A stretch of DNA of 64,000 bases from Saprospiraceae bacterium (GTDB taxonomy: Bacteria > Bacteroidota > Bacteroidia > Chitinophagales > Saprospiraceae): NCBI GenBank assembly GCA_016716335.1, contig JADJWN010000007.1, forward strand, positions 1 through 64,000. The letters run 5' to 3'. The notes beneath the pieces are model-generated. The model saw only the letters and a list, made by a program, of their open reading frames with translations, was not told the origin of the DNA and searched no databases. Below, piece by piece: positions 50,218 through 58,714 of the stretch (position 1 is its first letter; each line of letters begins with the position of its first letter). The position numbers and the translations under genes are program-made.

Positions 50218-53187
50218 ATGGCCACATATTTCAATTTTTTCAAAACTAAGTTCCTGATTTTCATCTTTTTTGCCGGTATATCCGGATTTGTGACGGCGCA
50301 GCAAAGGACGATCAAAGGAGTCGTAAAAGATGCGGCAACCGGTGAAGCCCTGATAGGAGCCAATATTATAACCAAACAGGATAATTCCATCGGTACTATC
50401 ACAGATTTCGATGGCAATTTTGAGCTCAAGGTACCTCCGGGTACTACAACCCTGATTTTTTCATATACCGGTTACACCTCTGTGGAAGAAAGCATTGTCA
50501 ACCGGGATTATCTGGAAGTCAGTCTTACCGCAGGTCAGCTTCTTGAAAACATAATAGTCATAGGATATGGTACCGTAAAGAGAGAAGATGCTACCGGATC
50601 GGTACAGGCTGTGAGCTCCAGGGATTTCAACCGTGGGGCTATCACAAGTCCGCAGGAATTGCTGGCGGGAAAGGTGGCCGGAGTGGCTATTACTACCGGC
50701 GGAGGTCCGGACGATGGGTCTCAGATCCGTATCAGGGGCCAGTCCTCCCTGAGTGCTTCCAATGACCCACTGATCGTTATTGACGGGATTCCGGTGGATA
50801 ACGGCGGAGTGGCTGGCAATAGAAATCCGCTCAACATCATCAATCCCAATGATATAGAAAGCATGACTGTGCTTAAAGATGCCTCTGCGACCGCTATCTA
50901 CGGCAGCCGGGCTTCTGCAGGGGTCATACTGATTACCACCAAAAAAGGAGCTGTGGGTACACCTTTCAAAGTAGGATATACCGGAAACTTCAATATGGGC
51001 AATACCTACAACAGAGTGGATGTACTCAAGGCAGATGAGTACAGGGCATTGATAGAAAAGCAATACCCTGCCGACCATCCTGCCCGTACTTTGATGGGAG
51101 CTGCAAGCACCGACTGGCAGGATGAAATATACAGGACTGCTTTGGGTCAGGATCATAACCTCAATATGACCGGAAGTTTTGGCGAAATTCCCTACAGGGC
51201 ATCGCTGGGCTACACATCCAAGGAAGGCTTGCTTAAAAATGATGTATTCCAGAGATATTCAGTGGGAATCAATGTAACACCCAAACTACTGGATAATACC
51301 CTGCAGATGAATGTGGGATTAAAAGGAATACTCAGCAACAATCAGTTTGCCGAAAGAGGTGCAATTGGTGCTGCACTCAGCTGGGATCCGACACAACCCA
51401 TACTCGATGAAAACAGTAAATACAGCGGGTACAGGGTATGGACACTGCCTAATGGCAATCCCAACGGTTTGGCACCGGCCAATCCGGTATCCTTATTGGA
51501 CAGAAATCTCCGGGATGATCAGTCCGATGTGTACAGATATATCGCCAATGCTTCGGCAGATTACAGATTCAAATTTTTGCCGTCACTCAGAGCCAATCTG
51601 AATCTCGGATATGACTTCTCCCAAGGTAAAGGAAGTGTGAGAATACCAGGGAATAATGTTGTGGCTTATTCCTTCCAGCCGGATTTCGGGGGTGGGGTGG
51701 ACAACAGCTATGAACAGGAAAGGACCAACTCAGTGCTGGAGTTTTACCTCAATTACAAGAAGGATGCTAAGGAGCACTCCCTTGATGCTATGGCTGGGTA
51801 TTCATGGCAGCGATTTTACAACAATAATTCTTTCAGAAATTCGGATGCTGCAGGTACACCGGCTCAGACCATAGAAAGAACCAATGTGGCGGATGAGTTG
51901 TATCTGCTGTCACTTTTCAGCCGGGTGAACTACGGGTATAAAAACAGATACCTGCTCACGCTGTCTCTCAGAGGGGATGCCACTTCCAGATTCTCTCCGG
52001 ATACCCGGTGGGGTTTGTTTCCGGCAGCGGCCCTTGCTGTAAAACTGATTGAAAGTGATGCCCGATACTTTGGTAACCTCAAACTGAGGGCAGGCTGGGG
52101 TGTGACAGGGCAGCAGGCTATCGGCGGCTCATATGTATCACAGCCTATATATCAACTGAGTCTCAGCAATGCTGCTTATCAGTTTGGAGAGAGTTTTATC
52201 AATACCTACCGACCCAATGGATATGATGCCAGGATCAAGTGGGAAGAGACCACTACCTACAATCTCGGATTTGACTATTCCATCATCAAGGGCAGACTGA
52301 GCGGTACTCTGGATATTTATCAAAGAAATACCAAAGATCTTTTGAATTTTATTCAGGTGCCTGCCGGTACCAATCTGACCAACTTTATTTCCACCAACAT
52401 CGGCAATATGGTCAATAAAGGCATAGAGATCGGGTTGAATATAGGAGCTATCAGTCAGAAAGATATCAACTGGGACATCAGCTTCAATGCAGCCTACAAT
52501 ACCAATGAAATCACCAAACTGACTGCCATAGATGACCCTACCTACATTGGAGTACTTACCGGCGGAATTGCAGGAGGTGTGGGCAGTAATATACAGATTC
52601 ACAGCGTAGGCTATCAGCCGGCATCTTTCTGGGTATTCCAGCAGTTGTATGACGAAAACGGAAACATACTCGAAGGTCAGTTTGCCGACCTCAACGGTGA
52701 TGGCAAGGTGGACGAACTGGACAAATTCCGCTACAAAAAGCCTGCACCTGACGTCATCATGGGTATCACCAGCAATTTCAAGTTTAAAAACTTTGATTTC
52801 TCTTTTGCCGGACGTGCCAATATCGGCAATTATGTATACAATAACGTAGCCACCGACATGGGTTATCTGCAAAGGTTGTATCACCCCACCAACTATCTTC
52901 AGAATGTACACCGGTCTGCGGTGGATAACAATGTGCTGCAGCAACGAAATCTGACTTTCAGCAATCATTTTGTGACCAACGCATCCTTTTTCAGAATGGA
53001 TCATATGACAGCCGGATACAGTTTTGACAATTTATTGGGCAGATTCATGCGTATTTATGCGACTGTGCAGAATCCTTTCGTTATCACTGGATACAAGGGG
53101 CTTGATCCCGAGTTGGGCAATGGTATTGACAATAATGTATATCCGAGACCACGTACCTTCGTATTTGGGGTAAGCATAGATTTTTAA
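50218..53187 (+). CDS. SusC/RagA-family TonB-dependent outer-membrane receptor
   Basis: A 989-residue glycan (or peptide) importer. It has signal sequence KTKFLIFIFFAGISGFVTAQ and a CarboxypepD_reg-like domain (residues about 30-110: TIKGVVKDAATGEALIGANI). The plug domain has the SusC-type entry IIVIGYGTVKREDATGSV and the block SIRG-like IRIRGQSSLSASNDPLIVID, with LKDASATAIYGSRASAGVIL. A barrel of 22 strands follows to the C-terminal aromatic FVFGVSIDF. The frame is intact. It pairs with the susD gene 22 bases downstream. SusC takes up large substrates held by SusD, driven by TonB. The substrate is unknown; repeats of the divergent neighbour suggest an alpha-glucan-like glycan. Confidence 0.95.
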   Translation: MATYFNFFKTKFLIFIFFAGISGFVTAQQRTIKGVVKDAATGEALIGANIITKQDNSIGTITDFDGNFELKVPPGTTTLIFSYTGYTSVEESIVNRDYLEVSLTAGQLLENIIVIGYGTVKREDATGSVQAVSSRDFNRGAITSPQELLAGKVAGVAITTGGGPDDGSQIRIRGQSSLSASNDPLIVIDGIPVDNGGVAGNRNPLNIINPNDIESMTVLKDASATAIYGSRASAGVILITTKKGAVGTPFKVGYTGNFNMGNTYNRVDVLKADEYRALIEKQYPADHPARTLMGAASTDWQDEIYRTALGQDHNLNMTGSFGEIPYRASLGYTSKEGLLKNDVFQRYSVGINVTPKLLDNTLQMNVGLKGILSNNQFAERGAIGAALSWDPTQPILDENSKYSGYRVWTLPNGNPNGLAPANPVSLLDRNLRDDQSDVYRYIANASADYRFKFLPSLRANLNLGYDFSQGKGSVRIPGNNVVAYSFQPDFGGGVDNSYEQERTNSVLEFYLNYKKDAKEHSLDAMAGYSWQRFYNNNSFRNSDAAGTPAQTIERTNVADELYLLSLFSRVNYGYKNRYLLTLSLRGDATSRFSPDTRWGLFPAAALAVKLIESDARYFGNLKLRAGWGVTGQQAIGGSYVSQPIYQLSLSNAAYQFGESFINTYRPNGYDARIKWEETTTYNLGFDYSIIKGRLSGTLDIYQRNTKDLLNFIQVPAGTNLTNFISTNIGNMVNKGIEIGLNIGAISQKDINWDISFNAAYNTNEITKLTAIDDPTYIGVLTGGIAGGVGSNIQIHSVGYQPASFWVFQQLYDENGNILEGQFADLNGDGKVDELDKFRYKKPAPDVIMGITSNFKFKNFDFSFAGRANIGNYVYNNVATDMGYLQRLYHPTNYLQNVHRSAVDNNVLQQRNLTFSNHFVTNASFFRMDHMTAGYSFDNLLGRFMRIYATVQNPFVITGYKGLDPELGNGIDNNVYPRPRTFVFGVSIDF

Positions 53188-53209
53188 AAAAATAAAATAA
53201 TTATAAAAG

Positions 53210-55398
53210 ATGAAAAAGTTTTTGGCGTTAAGTTTTATTCTGACGATTACCACTTTAACATCATGCTTTAAAGACCTGGATACGGTGCCTCTGGATCCCA
53301 ATCTGGTGACCTCAGCCACAGTATTCAATGACCCTTCGTCCTACAAAAAATTCCTTGCCAAGTTATATGCGGGATTTGCCGTTTCAGGACAGGAAGGACC
53401 TTCCGGACAAGCCGATATATCCGGTATTGATGAGGGATTCGGGCAGTATCTGAGAGGGTACTGGTACCATCAGGAACTGACCACCGATGAGGCCATTATT
53501 GGATGGAATGACCAGACCATCTGGGATTTCAATGATTTGAAATGGACACCTGCCGATGGATTTATCTTTGCTTTTTACAGCCGTATTTTCTATCAGATTC
53601 CTCTGTGCAATGAATTTTTAAGAGAGACCAGTGATGATAAACTGAATGCAGAGGAGTGTCCGGCCAACTCAGAAATGACATTGCAGATTACAGAAATGAA
53701 GCCAGATTTCTAAGAGCTCTGAGCTACTGGCATGCTTTGGATATCTTCAGAAATGTACCCTTTGTGACAGAGGCAGACAAAGTGGGTGCTTTTTTCCCGA
53801 AACAAATACAGGCTCAGGATTTGTTCAATTATATTGAATCTGAGCTGCTCGCCATAGAAAATCAGATGAAGGCACCACGCACCAATGAGTATGCCCGGGC
53901 AGACAGGGCAGCTGTATGGATGCTGCTGGCCAAACTTTATCTGAATGCCGAAGTCTATACCGGACAAAGAAAATATACCGAATGTCTTGCCGTATGTGAA
54001 AAGATTATCAATGCAGGATACAGTCTTGAGCCTAATTATTCCCATCTGTTTCTTGCAGATAATCACCGGTCCAAAGAAATCATCTTTCCCGTCGCTTTTG
54101 ACGGTATCAATACCCGTACATGGGGTGGTATGACTTTTATCATCCGGGCAGGCATCGGCGGTTCGCTCGACCCTCTGAAATCCGGCGTATCAGGCGGTTG
54201 GGGTGGTACCAGAACGACCCGACAGTTTGTTGAGAAGTTTCCCAGCAATCTTACAGGTATCGTGGTGGATTACAATTACACCAGAAATCTGAGAGCTATT
54301 TACATTCCGGGTACATTGAATAATTTCAACGGGGTGGATGATACCAATAAACTTGCATCTCTCAACAACAGCAATGTCTATGAAGGTTACCGTTATTTCC
54401 CGCAGGATGGAATGGAGTTTGTCATTTTGAGATTCCCGAGTTCCACATTATCCGGCAAGCTCGGCGACAATGACGGAGATGGTAAACTCGAAACCAATGG
54501 CGCCAATATAAAGGTTCCGACCCGGGGATTGTATTACATCAGAGTGGATCTGACCACTGGTGTCAATACCTACCAGCTGGAGCGAAGAGATTTTGTCATC
54601 AGTGGCAATGCAGTACCCGGAGGCGAAAAACCTTTGGTGTGGGATGCAGCTTCCAACAGACTCCGGGTGACGGGAGAACTCAACGAAGGTAGCTTTGTCA
54701 TCCGTGCCACCAACAATGCCGTCAGTTATGGAGACAATCAGCTGGATGGTATTCTGGAGTCTTCAGGTTCCATCAATATAGCCAGATCAGGGGGCTATGA
54801 CCTGTTGCTGGATCTGACGAGACCGGACTACACCTACCAACTCAAGCTTACTTCATTTGACAGAAGGGGTATATTCGGCACTCAGGGGCAGAAAATTGAT
54901 ATTGAAACCTACGAAGATATCGGTATTTTTACCAATGGTTATGCGGTACTCAAATTTAAAAACATCACTTCAGATGGCAAGACAGGGTCCAATGTGGACT
55001 TTCCGGACACGGACTTTCCCATGTTCAGGCTTGCTGATGCTTATCTGATGGCAGCAGAGGCTATACTGAGAGGTGCAGCAGGCGGTACACTTGCCAAAGC
55101 CACAGAGTATTTTAATGCAGTACGTACCAGAGCCTATACCGGTACAGCCGGAAATATCACACCTGCCGAGCTGAATCTCGATCTTATACTGGATGAAAGA
55201 GCCCGGGAGTTGTACTGGGAGTGCCACAGGAGAACAGATCTGGTGAGGTTTAACAAACTGACCACCGCAGATTATCTGTGGCAATGGAAAGGAGGCGTTA
55301 AGCAGGGGAGGGCAGTGGATCCCAAGTATAATGTCTTCCCGATACCATCGGCAGATCTCAGCGCCAATCCCAATCTGAAGCAAAATCCGGGGTATTAA
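53210..55398 (+). CDS. SusD/RagB-family lipoprotein with inserted SusE/F-like domains, one frameshift
   Basis: Rebuilt as about 729 residues, against 500-600 for ordinary SusD. Lipobox is LTSC with SFILTITTLTSC. The SusD N-terminal and TPR region covers residues about 20-320 (NEARFLRALSYWHALDIFRN, AVWMLLAKLYLNAEVYTG). Residues about 400-550 are two Ig-like repeats (GLYYIRVDLTTGVNTYQL and GGYDLLLDLTRPDYTYQL) of the SusE/F kind. The SusD fold then resumes with DFPMFRLADAYLMAAEAIL and ARELYWECHRRTDLVRF. The frame breaks at 53651-53655; one added base gives ...AEGVSGQLRNDIADYRNEA. Together with SusC it binds and imports a glycan. The operon ends at a strong terminator. Confidence 0.9.
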
Positions 55399-55420
55399 AA
55401 CCCCCTGTCAATAAATAAAA

Positions 55421-55450
55421 AAAGCCCGCTCCAACCAGCGGGCTTTTTTT
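55421..55450 (+). terminator. Intrinsic terminator of the susC/susD operon
   Basis: Stem AGCCCGCT (55423-55430), loop CCAACC, stem AGCGGGCT (55437-55444), flanked by A and T runs. A textbook terminator 23 bases after the susD stop codon. Confidence 0.92.
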
Positions 55451-55662
55451 ATTTGTAATGGATAACAGGGCGTTAAACAACAGTAAATCTATTACATTTT
55501 GAATTCTCTGCTGCGTCAGTTTCAGTACCAATAAGTATTGGTGTTTTACTATGTCTAATACTCGAAAGAGTGGACTTTATTGATTGTTCCAAACCTAATC
55601 TAAAGGTCCTGTTGCCATATTCGGGGTTAAGGAATGCTTAAAATGGCTATATCCTGATACTC

Positions 55663-55688
55663 TGCATACAGCTGCTCGTCTGTATGCA
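55663..55688 (+). promoter_or_regulatory. Hairpin TGCATACAG/CTGTATGCA upstream of a small lipoprotein gene
   Basis: A perfect 9-base inverted repeat with an 8-base loop ends 19 bases before the start codon at 55707. Its arms match those of the hairpin at 5650-5672. Possible operator or leader hairpin. Confidence 0.3.
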
Positions 55689-55706
55689 CAGATCAACCCT
55701 CGGACA

Positions 55707-56091
55707 ATGAAAGTATTTCTCTACATTCTGATGCCCTTGATGATGCTCACTTCCTGCACAAAGCCGGACGAAGCTATCCTGCCTTTAGTGGGCATTTTCA
55801 GGCTCATATCATCAGGTGGCCGGTCCGGTGGATATAGCCGTAAGTACTGACAAAGGCTCCAGATTGTTGGTGGATGCACCATTTAACGGGAAGGATTGGT
55901 TTGTGGTCAGCATTAAAGTGAGTGATTTGGACAAGGAAGTGAAAAAACTCCTGTTAAACGAGCAAAACCTCGACTGCTGTACAGAAATTTCCGGAGAGGG
56001 ATTTTATTTCAACCAAAGCTTCGAGCTCAACTATACACTCCGACAGAATGGTAAAAAGCAGAGATATAAACTGGTGGGCACTAAAAGATAA
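55707..56091 (+). CDS. Small lipoprotein of unknown function, one frameshift
   Basis: The ATG at 55707 opens a lipoprotein signal MKVFLYILMPLMMLTSC. The frame then stops early at Tyr-stop near 55849. Removing one T from the run 55795-55798 joins it to the frame that continues GSYHQVAGPVDIAVSTDKGS to 56091. The repaired protein has about 127 residues. The mature part is a small beta-rich domain (GKDWFVVSIKVSDLDKEVKK, FYFNQSFELNYTLRQNGKK) with a Cys-Cys pair. I do not recognise the family. The downstream gene is on the other strand, so it is monocistronic. Confidence 0.7.
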
Positions 56092-56094
56092 AGA

Positions 56095-56430
56095 TTACAA
56101 CACTCCATCCAGTTCCCGCGGGTGCCAGAAAATTTTTTCAAAATCCACCACTTTATCATTTTCTATCCTGACTCCTTCTGCTTCGAGTTTTTGGCGCATC
56201 GTATCCGGTGTGGCAAAATGCAGTTTGCCGGATAATTCCCCTTTGCGGTTCACTACTCTGTGAGCAGGTATGACATCGTCCATACTGTGACATTGATTGA
56301 GTGCCCAGCCCACCATCCGGGCTGACCCCAGTGCCAGATAGTCTGCAATAGCTCCGTAAGTACTGACTCTTCCCACCGGGATCATGCAGGTGACATCATA
56401 TACCCGTGTAAAATAGTGTGCTTGTGCCAT
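56095..56430 (-). CDS. Alkyltransferase-like protein (ATL, MGMT-related) lacking the active-site cysteine
   Basis: A 111-residue DNA-binding protein of the MGMT C-terminal domain family. The helix-turn-helix and fold residues are present (IPVGRVSTYGAIADYL, ARMVGWALNQC). The methyl-acceptor motif P-C-H-R-V reads IPAHRVVN here, so the acceptor cysteine is alanine. Such ATL proteins bind O6-alkylguanine in DNA and call in nucleotide excision repair rather than removing the alkyl group. I start at ATG 56430 (MAQAHYF). The longer TTG start at 56451 lies inside a -7 box, while an ATG at 56439 remains possible. It diverges from the TrpF-like gene. Confidence 0.85.
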   Translation of the reverse strand: MAQAHYFTRVYDVTCMIPVGRVSTYGAIADYLALGSARMVGWALNQCHSMDDVIPAHRVVNRKGELSGKLHFATPDTMRQKLEAEGVRIENDKVVDFEKIFWHPRELDGVL

Positions 56431-56438
56431 ACAGTCCA

Positions 56439-56456
56439 TACATTTGCACAAAAATA
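56439..56456. promoter_or_regulatory. Overlapping divergent -7 boxes between ATL and TrpF-like genes
   Basis: TACATTTG (plus strand, 56439-56446) would serve the TrpF-like gene starting at 56466. TATTTTTG (minus strand, 56456-56449) would serve the ATL gene. Both fit TAnnTTTG and lie within 18 bases, so binding at one should block the other. Confidence 0.5.
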
Positions 56457-56465
56457 GCCAATTAC

Positions 56466-57053
56466 ATGAAGCTGAAGGTATATGCTGCGGATATCACCAA
56501 TCTCACTGATGCGAGATACTTTGCTGCTATGGGTGCAGATTATCTGGGTTTTAATTGTGATGAGGGACATCCGTCATTTATTGCCGAAGCTAAAATCCGC
56601 GAGATTATGGATTGGGTGGAAGGGCCGCAGGGTATTTTATTTTTTTCAGGCTGGCAGGATATCAGCGTCATGGAATCTTTATTGAATATTACCGGATGCA
56701 CCGGTCTTCATGTTGGTTTGGCATATAATCCACACCATGTGCGGAGGCCGATACTCTTCAGGGATGCCTTACCGGATATGGTCAGTAATTTTGATTCTGT
56801 AAAGGATTTGAATATTGTAATCAAGATGGGTGCAGATTTACTTGGTAACAATCCGGATGAAGTCAGCCAATTATATAAATTATGCTGCGAATATTCGTGT
56901 TTTCTTGATTTTGGTCAATTGCCCGAAAATCTGGTGCCAATACTCGAAGTAATACAACCTGAAGGAATTGTATTGAGGGGTGGGGCGGAAGAAAAAACAG
57001 GGGTCAAATCCTTCGACTATCTGGATGCACTCTTTGATATTTTACAGGGTTGA
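56466..57053 (+). CDS. TrpF-like (phosphoribosylanthranilate isomerase-like) protein without usual catalytic residues
   Basis: A 195-residue TIM-barrel protein. The start at ATG 56466 fits; the in-frame codons before it overlap the ATL promoter. The opening MKLKVYAADITNLTDARYFA...GADYLGFN parallels TrpF (K-I-C-G-I-T, ...G-A-D-A-L-G-F), but the catalytic Cys of K-x-C-G is alanine. The end, IVLRGGAEEKTGVKSFDYLDALF, mimics the phosphate-binding and final helix of TrpF. The second catalytic site (D in L-D-x-x) appears only as FLDFGQLPE. So it is probably a TrpF paralogue with a different or no enzymatic role, and no trp gene is adjacent. Fold moderately sure; function unknown. Confidence 0.7.
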   Translation: MKLKVYAADITNLTDARYFAAMGADYLGFNCDEGHPSFIAEAKIREIMDWVEGPQGILFFSGWQDISVMESLLNITGCTGLHVGLAYNPHHVRRPILFRDALPDMVSNFDSVKDLNIVIKMGADLLGNNPDEVSQLYKLCCEYSCFLDFGQLPENLVPILEVIQPEGIVLRGGAEEKTGVKSFDYLDALFDILQG

Positions 57054-57123
57054 TTATTATCTGTTGGAAGCGATATAGTAATAAGCTGCACCAAAACAGT
57101 ATTAAGGCTGGTGGTTTATCTCA

Positions 57124-57828
57124 TCACATCTCTCTTTTTCTTACTGTCCTCTGCTCAATTCTCTTCTCATATTTTTCACCCTGAAATATTCTCTGTACAA
57201 AAATGCCGGGTATGTGAATAAAATTAGGGTCTAAGCTACCCACAGGTACAAGCTCCTCTACTTCTGCAATGGTAATATCGGCTGCACCACACATAACAGG
57301 ATTAAAATTTCTCGCTGTTCCTTTGAAGATGAGATTACCGGTTTCATCACCTTTCCATGCCTTCACTATGGCAAAATCGGCTTTGAAGGCATGTTCCATG
57401 ATGTGCATTTTGCCGTTGAATTCCCTGTACTCTTTGCCCTGTGCCACTTCGGTGCCGTATCCTGCCGGAGTAAAAAAAGCCGGAATACCCGCCTGAGCTG
57501 CCCTGCATCTTTCTGCCAGAGTGCCCTGAGGGATTAGTTCGACTTCAAGCTCACCACTGAGCATCTGCCTTTCAAATTCGTCATTTTCGCCGACATAGGA
57601 GGAAATCATTTTCCTTATTTGCCTGTTACGCAGCAATAATCCCAGGCCGAAATCATCCACACCGGCATTATTGGAAATACAGGTGAGGTCTTTCACCCCG
57701 AGCCTTACCAGCTCCGCAATCGAATTTTCAGGAATGCCGCACAGACCAAATCCTCCTAGCATCAGAGTCATTCCATCTGTGATGCCCCGGAGTGCTTCCT
57801 GTACATTTTTTACTTTTTTTGAGATCAT
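57124..57828 (-). CDS. scoA: 3-oxoacid CoA-transferase, alpha subunit (SCOT A)
   Basis: A 234-residue alpha subunit that, with a beta subunit, transfers CoA from succinyl-CoA to acetoacetate. Family blocks are GMTLMLGGFGLCGIPENSI, LTCISNNAGVDDFGLGLLL, TPAGYGTEVAQGKEY and the membrane-like DFAIVKAWKGDETGNLIF. The catalytic glutamate belongs to the beta subunit, so it is not expected here. The beta gene normally follows directly; here the next gene on this strand side is unrelated and convergent, so none is visible in the window. The protein ends with a basic tail (RIEQRTVRKREM). The start ATG 57828 fits the family N-terminus. Confidence 0.93.
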   Translation of the reverse strand: MISKKVKNVQEALRGITDGMTLMLGGFGLCGIPENSIAELVRLGVKDLTCISNNAGVDDFGLGLLLRNRQIRKMISSYVGENDEFERQMLSGELEVELIPQGTLAERCRAAQAGIPAFFTPAGYGTEVAQGKEYREFNGKMHIMEHAFKADFAIVKAWKGDETGNLIFKGTARNFNPVMCGAADITIAEVEELVPVGSLDPNFIHIPGIFVQRIFQGEKYEKRIEQRTVRKREM

Positions 57829-57997
57829 AGGGATTCATTTGGTCAGGCAAATATACGTATTTCTGACAGGGGATCATTACAATACTGTATGATATACATT
57901 GAAGCTTTCCTCAGAAAACCCGGAGAGACAGAAGCTGCCCGGCAGTCAGGAGGCCGGTATGGATGATATAGAAGTTTTAAAAAAAGGGAGGAAAAAT

Positions 57998-58023
57998 AAA
58001 AAGGGGACCTTTGCCCCCTTTTT
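57998..58023. terminator. Terminator hairpin downstream of the 81-residue paralogues
   Basis: AAAAAGGGG, loop ACCTTTG, then CCCCCTTTTT. The hairpin is symmetrical and would work in both directions. It lies 12 bases past the stop of the small gene ending at 58035. Confidence 0.75.
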
Positions 58024-58034
58024 ACCACTATTTA

Positions 58035-58281
58035 CTAACTAAAAACACTTACTAACAATACTGCACCGAGGAGTATCCAGGGTGCCATCACTGACAACTC
58101 TCTGAGGTAAGGATCCTTGATGCCTTCCTCCTGTCTGTAGGTATATCGGGAGTTTTTTGCCTTGATCTTTGAGTCGGACTGTACCAATCTGCTTCTGTAC
58201 CAGTCCTTCGTTTCTGCAAAGAAAGACTTGGGCTTCAAGCCACTCCCCAAATGGTCCGCTGATATTAATATAGTTTGACAT
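58035..58281 (-). CDS. Small tail-anchored protein, tandem paralogue 1, one frameshift
   Basis: Repaired to 81 residues by removing one G at the run 58245-58248. It then reads ISGPFGSGLKPKSFFAETKDWYRSRL, followed by a charged middle, and ends in the hydrophobic segment MAPWILLGAVLLVSVFS. Paralogue 2 (58469-58714) has the same length and the same order: MSNYI-ISGPF at the start, SFFA-TKDWYRSRL in the centre and a C-terminal membrane segment after a PY-Q/LR-KEL box. This comparison locates the frameshift firmly. No signal peptide is present, so the N-terminus is probably cytoplasmic with a C-terminal anchor. I know no family. The two genes share an upstream motif. Confidence 0.75.
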
Positions 58282-58369
58282 ATTATAAAAATTTTTAATT
58301 TTTTTAAAATTTGGTTTAATCTTTTTTATGTTGCTTTATTCGGTATAATATTTATTGCAAACAAAAATT

Positions 58370-58396
58370 ACCGAATTAAATTTGACATAATAACGC
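58370..58396 (-). promoter_or_regulatory. Upstream element shared by the two small paralogues (copy 1)
   Basis: A block reading (minus strand) TTATTATGTCAAATTTAATT-CGG is similar to the one at 58801-58830. About 20 of 25 positions agree by eye. It lies about 90 bases before the start codon. Confidence 0.35.
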
Positions 58397-58468
58397 ATTT
58401 ATTCATTTTACGGTTGCATTGAACTGGGGATTTTAACACACTTTAACAGCCGGCAAATCCCCTGCGAA

Positions 58469-58714
58469 TCAGAAAAACAACCACGTCAAAGCCATAACTC
58501 CGATTAAAATCCAGGGTGCCATAGCTAACAATTCCTTTTGATAGGGGCTGATGCCGGTTTTCGGATTTGACGGAGTATATCGCTGTTGTCTGGCTTTGGT
58601 ACCATATTCTGACTGGATCAGCCGACTTCTGTACCAATCCTTAGTATCAGCAAAAAATGATCTGGGCCTTACACCATTCATAAAGGGTCCTGAGATGCTT
58701 ATATAATTTGACAT
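58469..58714 (-). CDS. Small tail-anchored protein, tandem paralogue 2
   Basis: An intact 81-residue protein. Its N-terminal half is polar and basic (MSNYISISGPFMNGVRPRS, FFADTKDWYRSRLIQSE), and its C-terminal end is the hydrophobic segment LAMAPWILIGVMALTWLFF. There is no signal peptide, so a cytoplasmic protein held by a C-terminal membrane anchor is the simplest reading. It shares about half its residues with paralogue 1, including W-Y-R-S-R-L. The strongly conserved middle suggests a binding surface. It lies 187 bases upstream of paralogue 1, each with its own upstream region. Function unknown. Confidence 0.75.
   Translation of the reverse strand: MSNYISISGPFMNGVRPRSFFADTKDWYRSRLIQSEYGTKARQQRYTPSNPKTGISPYQKELLAMAPWILIGVMALTWLFF

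Larger units (their letters stand above)
55399..55706. other. Intergenic stretch after susD: terminator and one hairpin
   Basis: It holds the susD terminator (55421-55450) and, near its end, the hairpin at 55663-55688. I see no gene between them. Confidence 0.6.

Noticed and set aside
52138..53004. 288-residue antisense open frame in susC
   Set aside because: Long but unrelated to any family and antisense to an intact SusC frame; such shadows are common in this composition.
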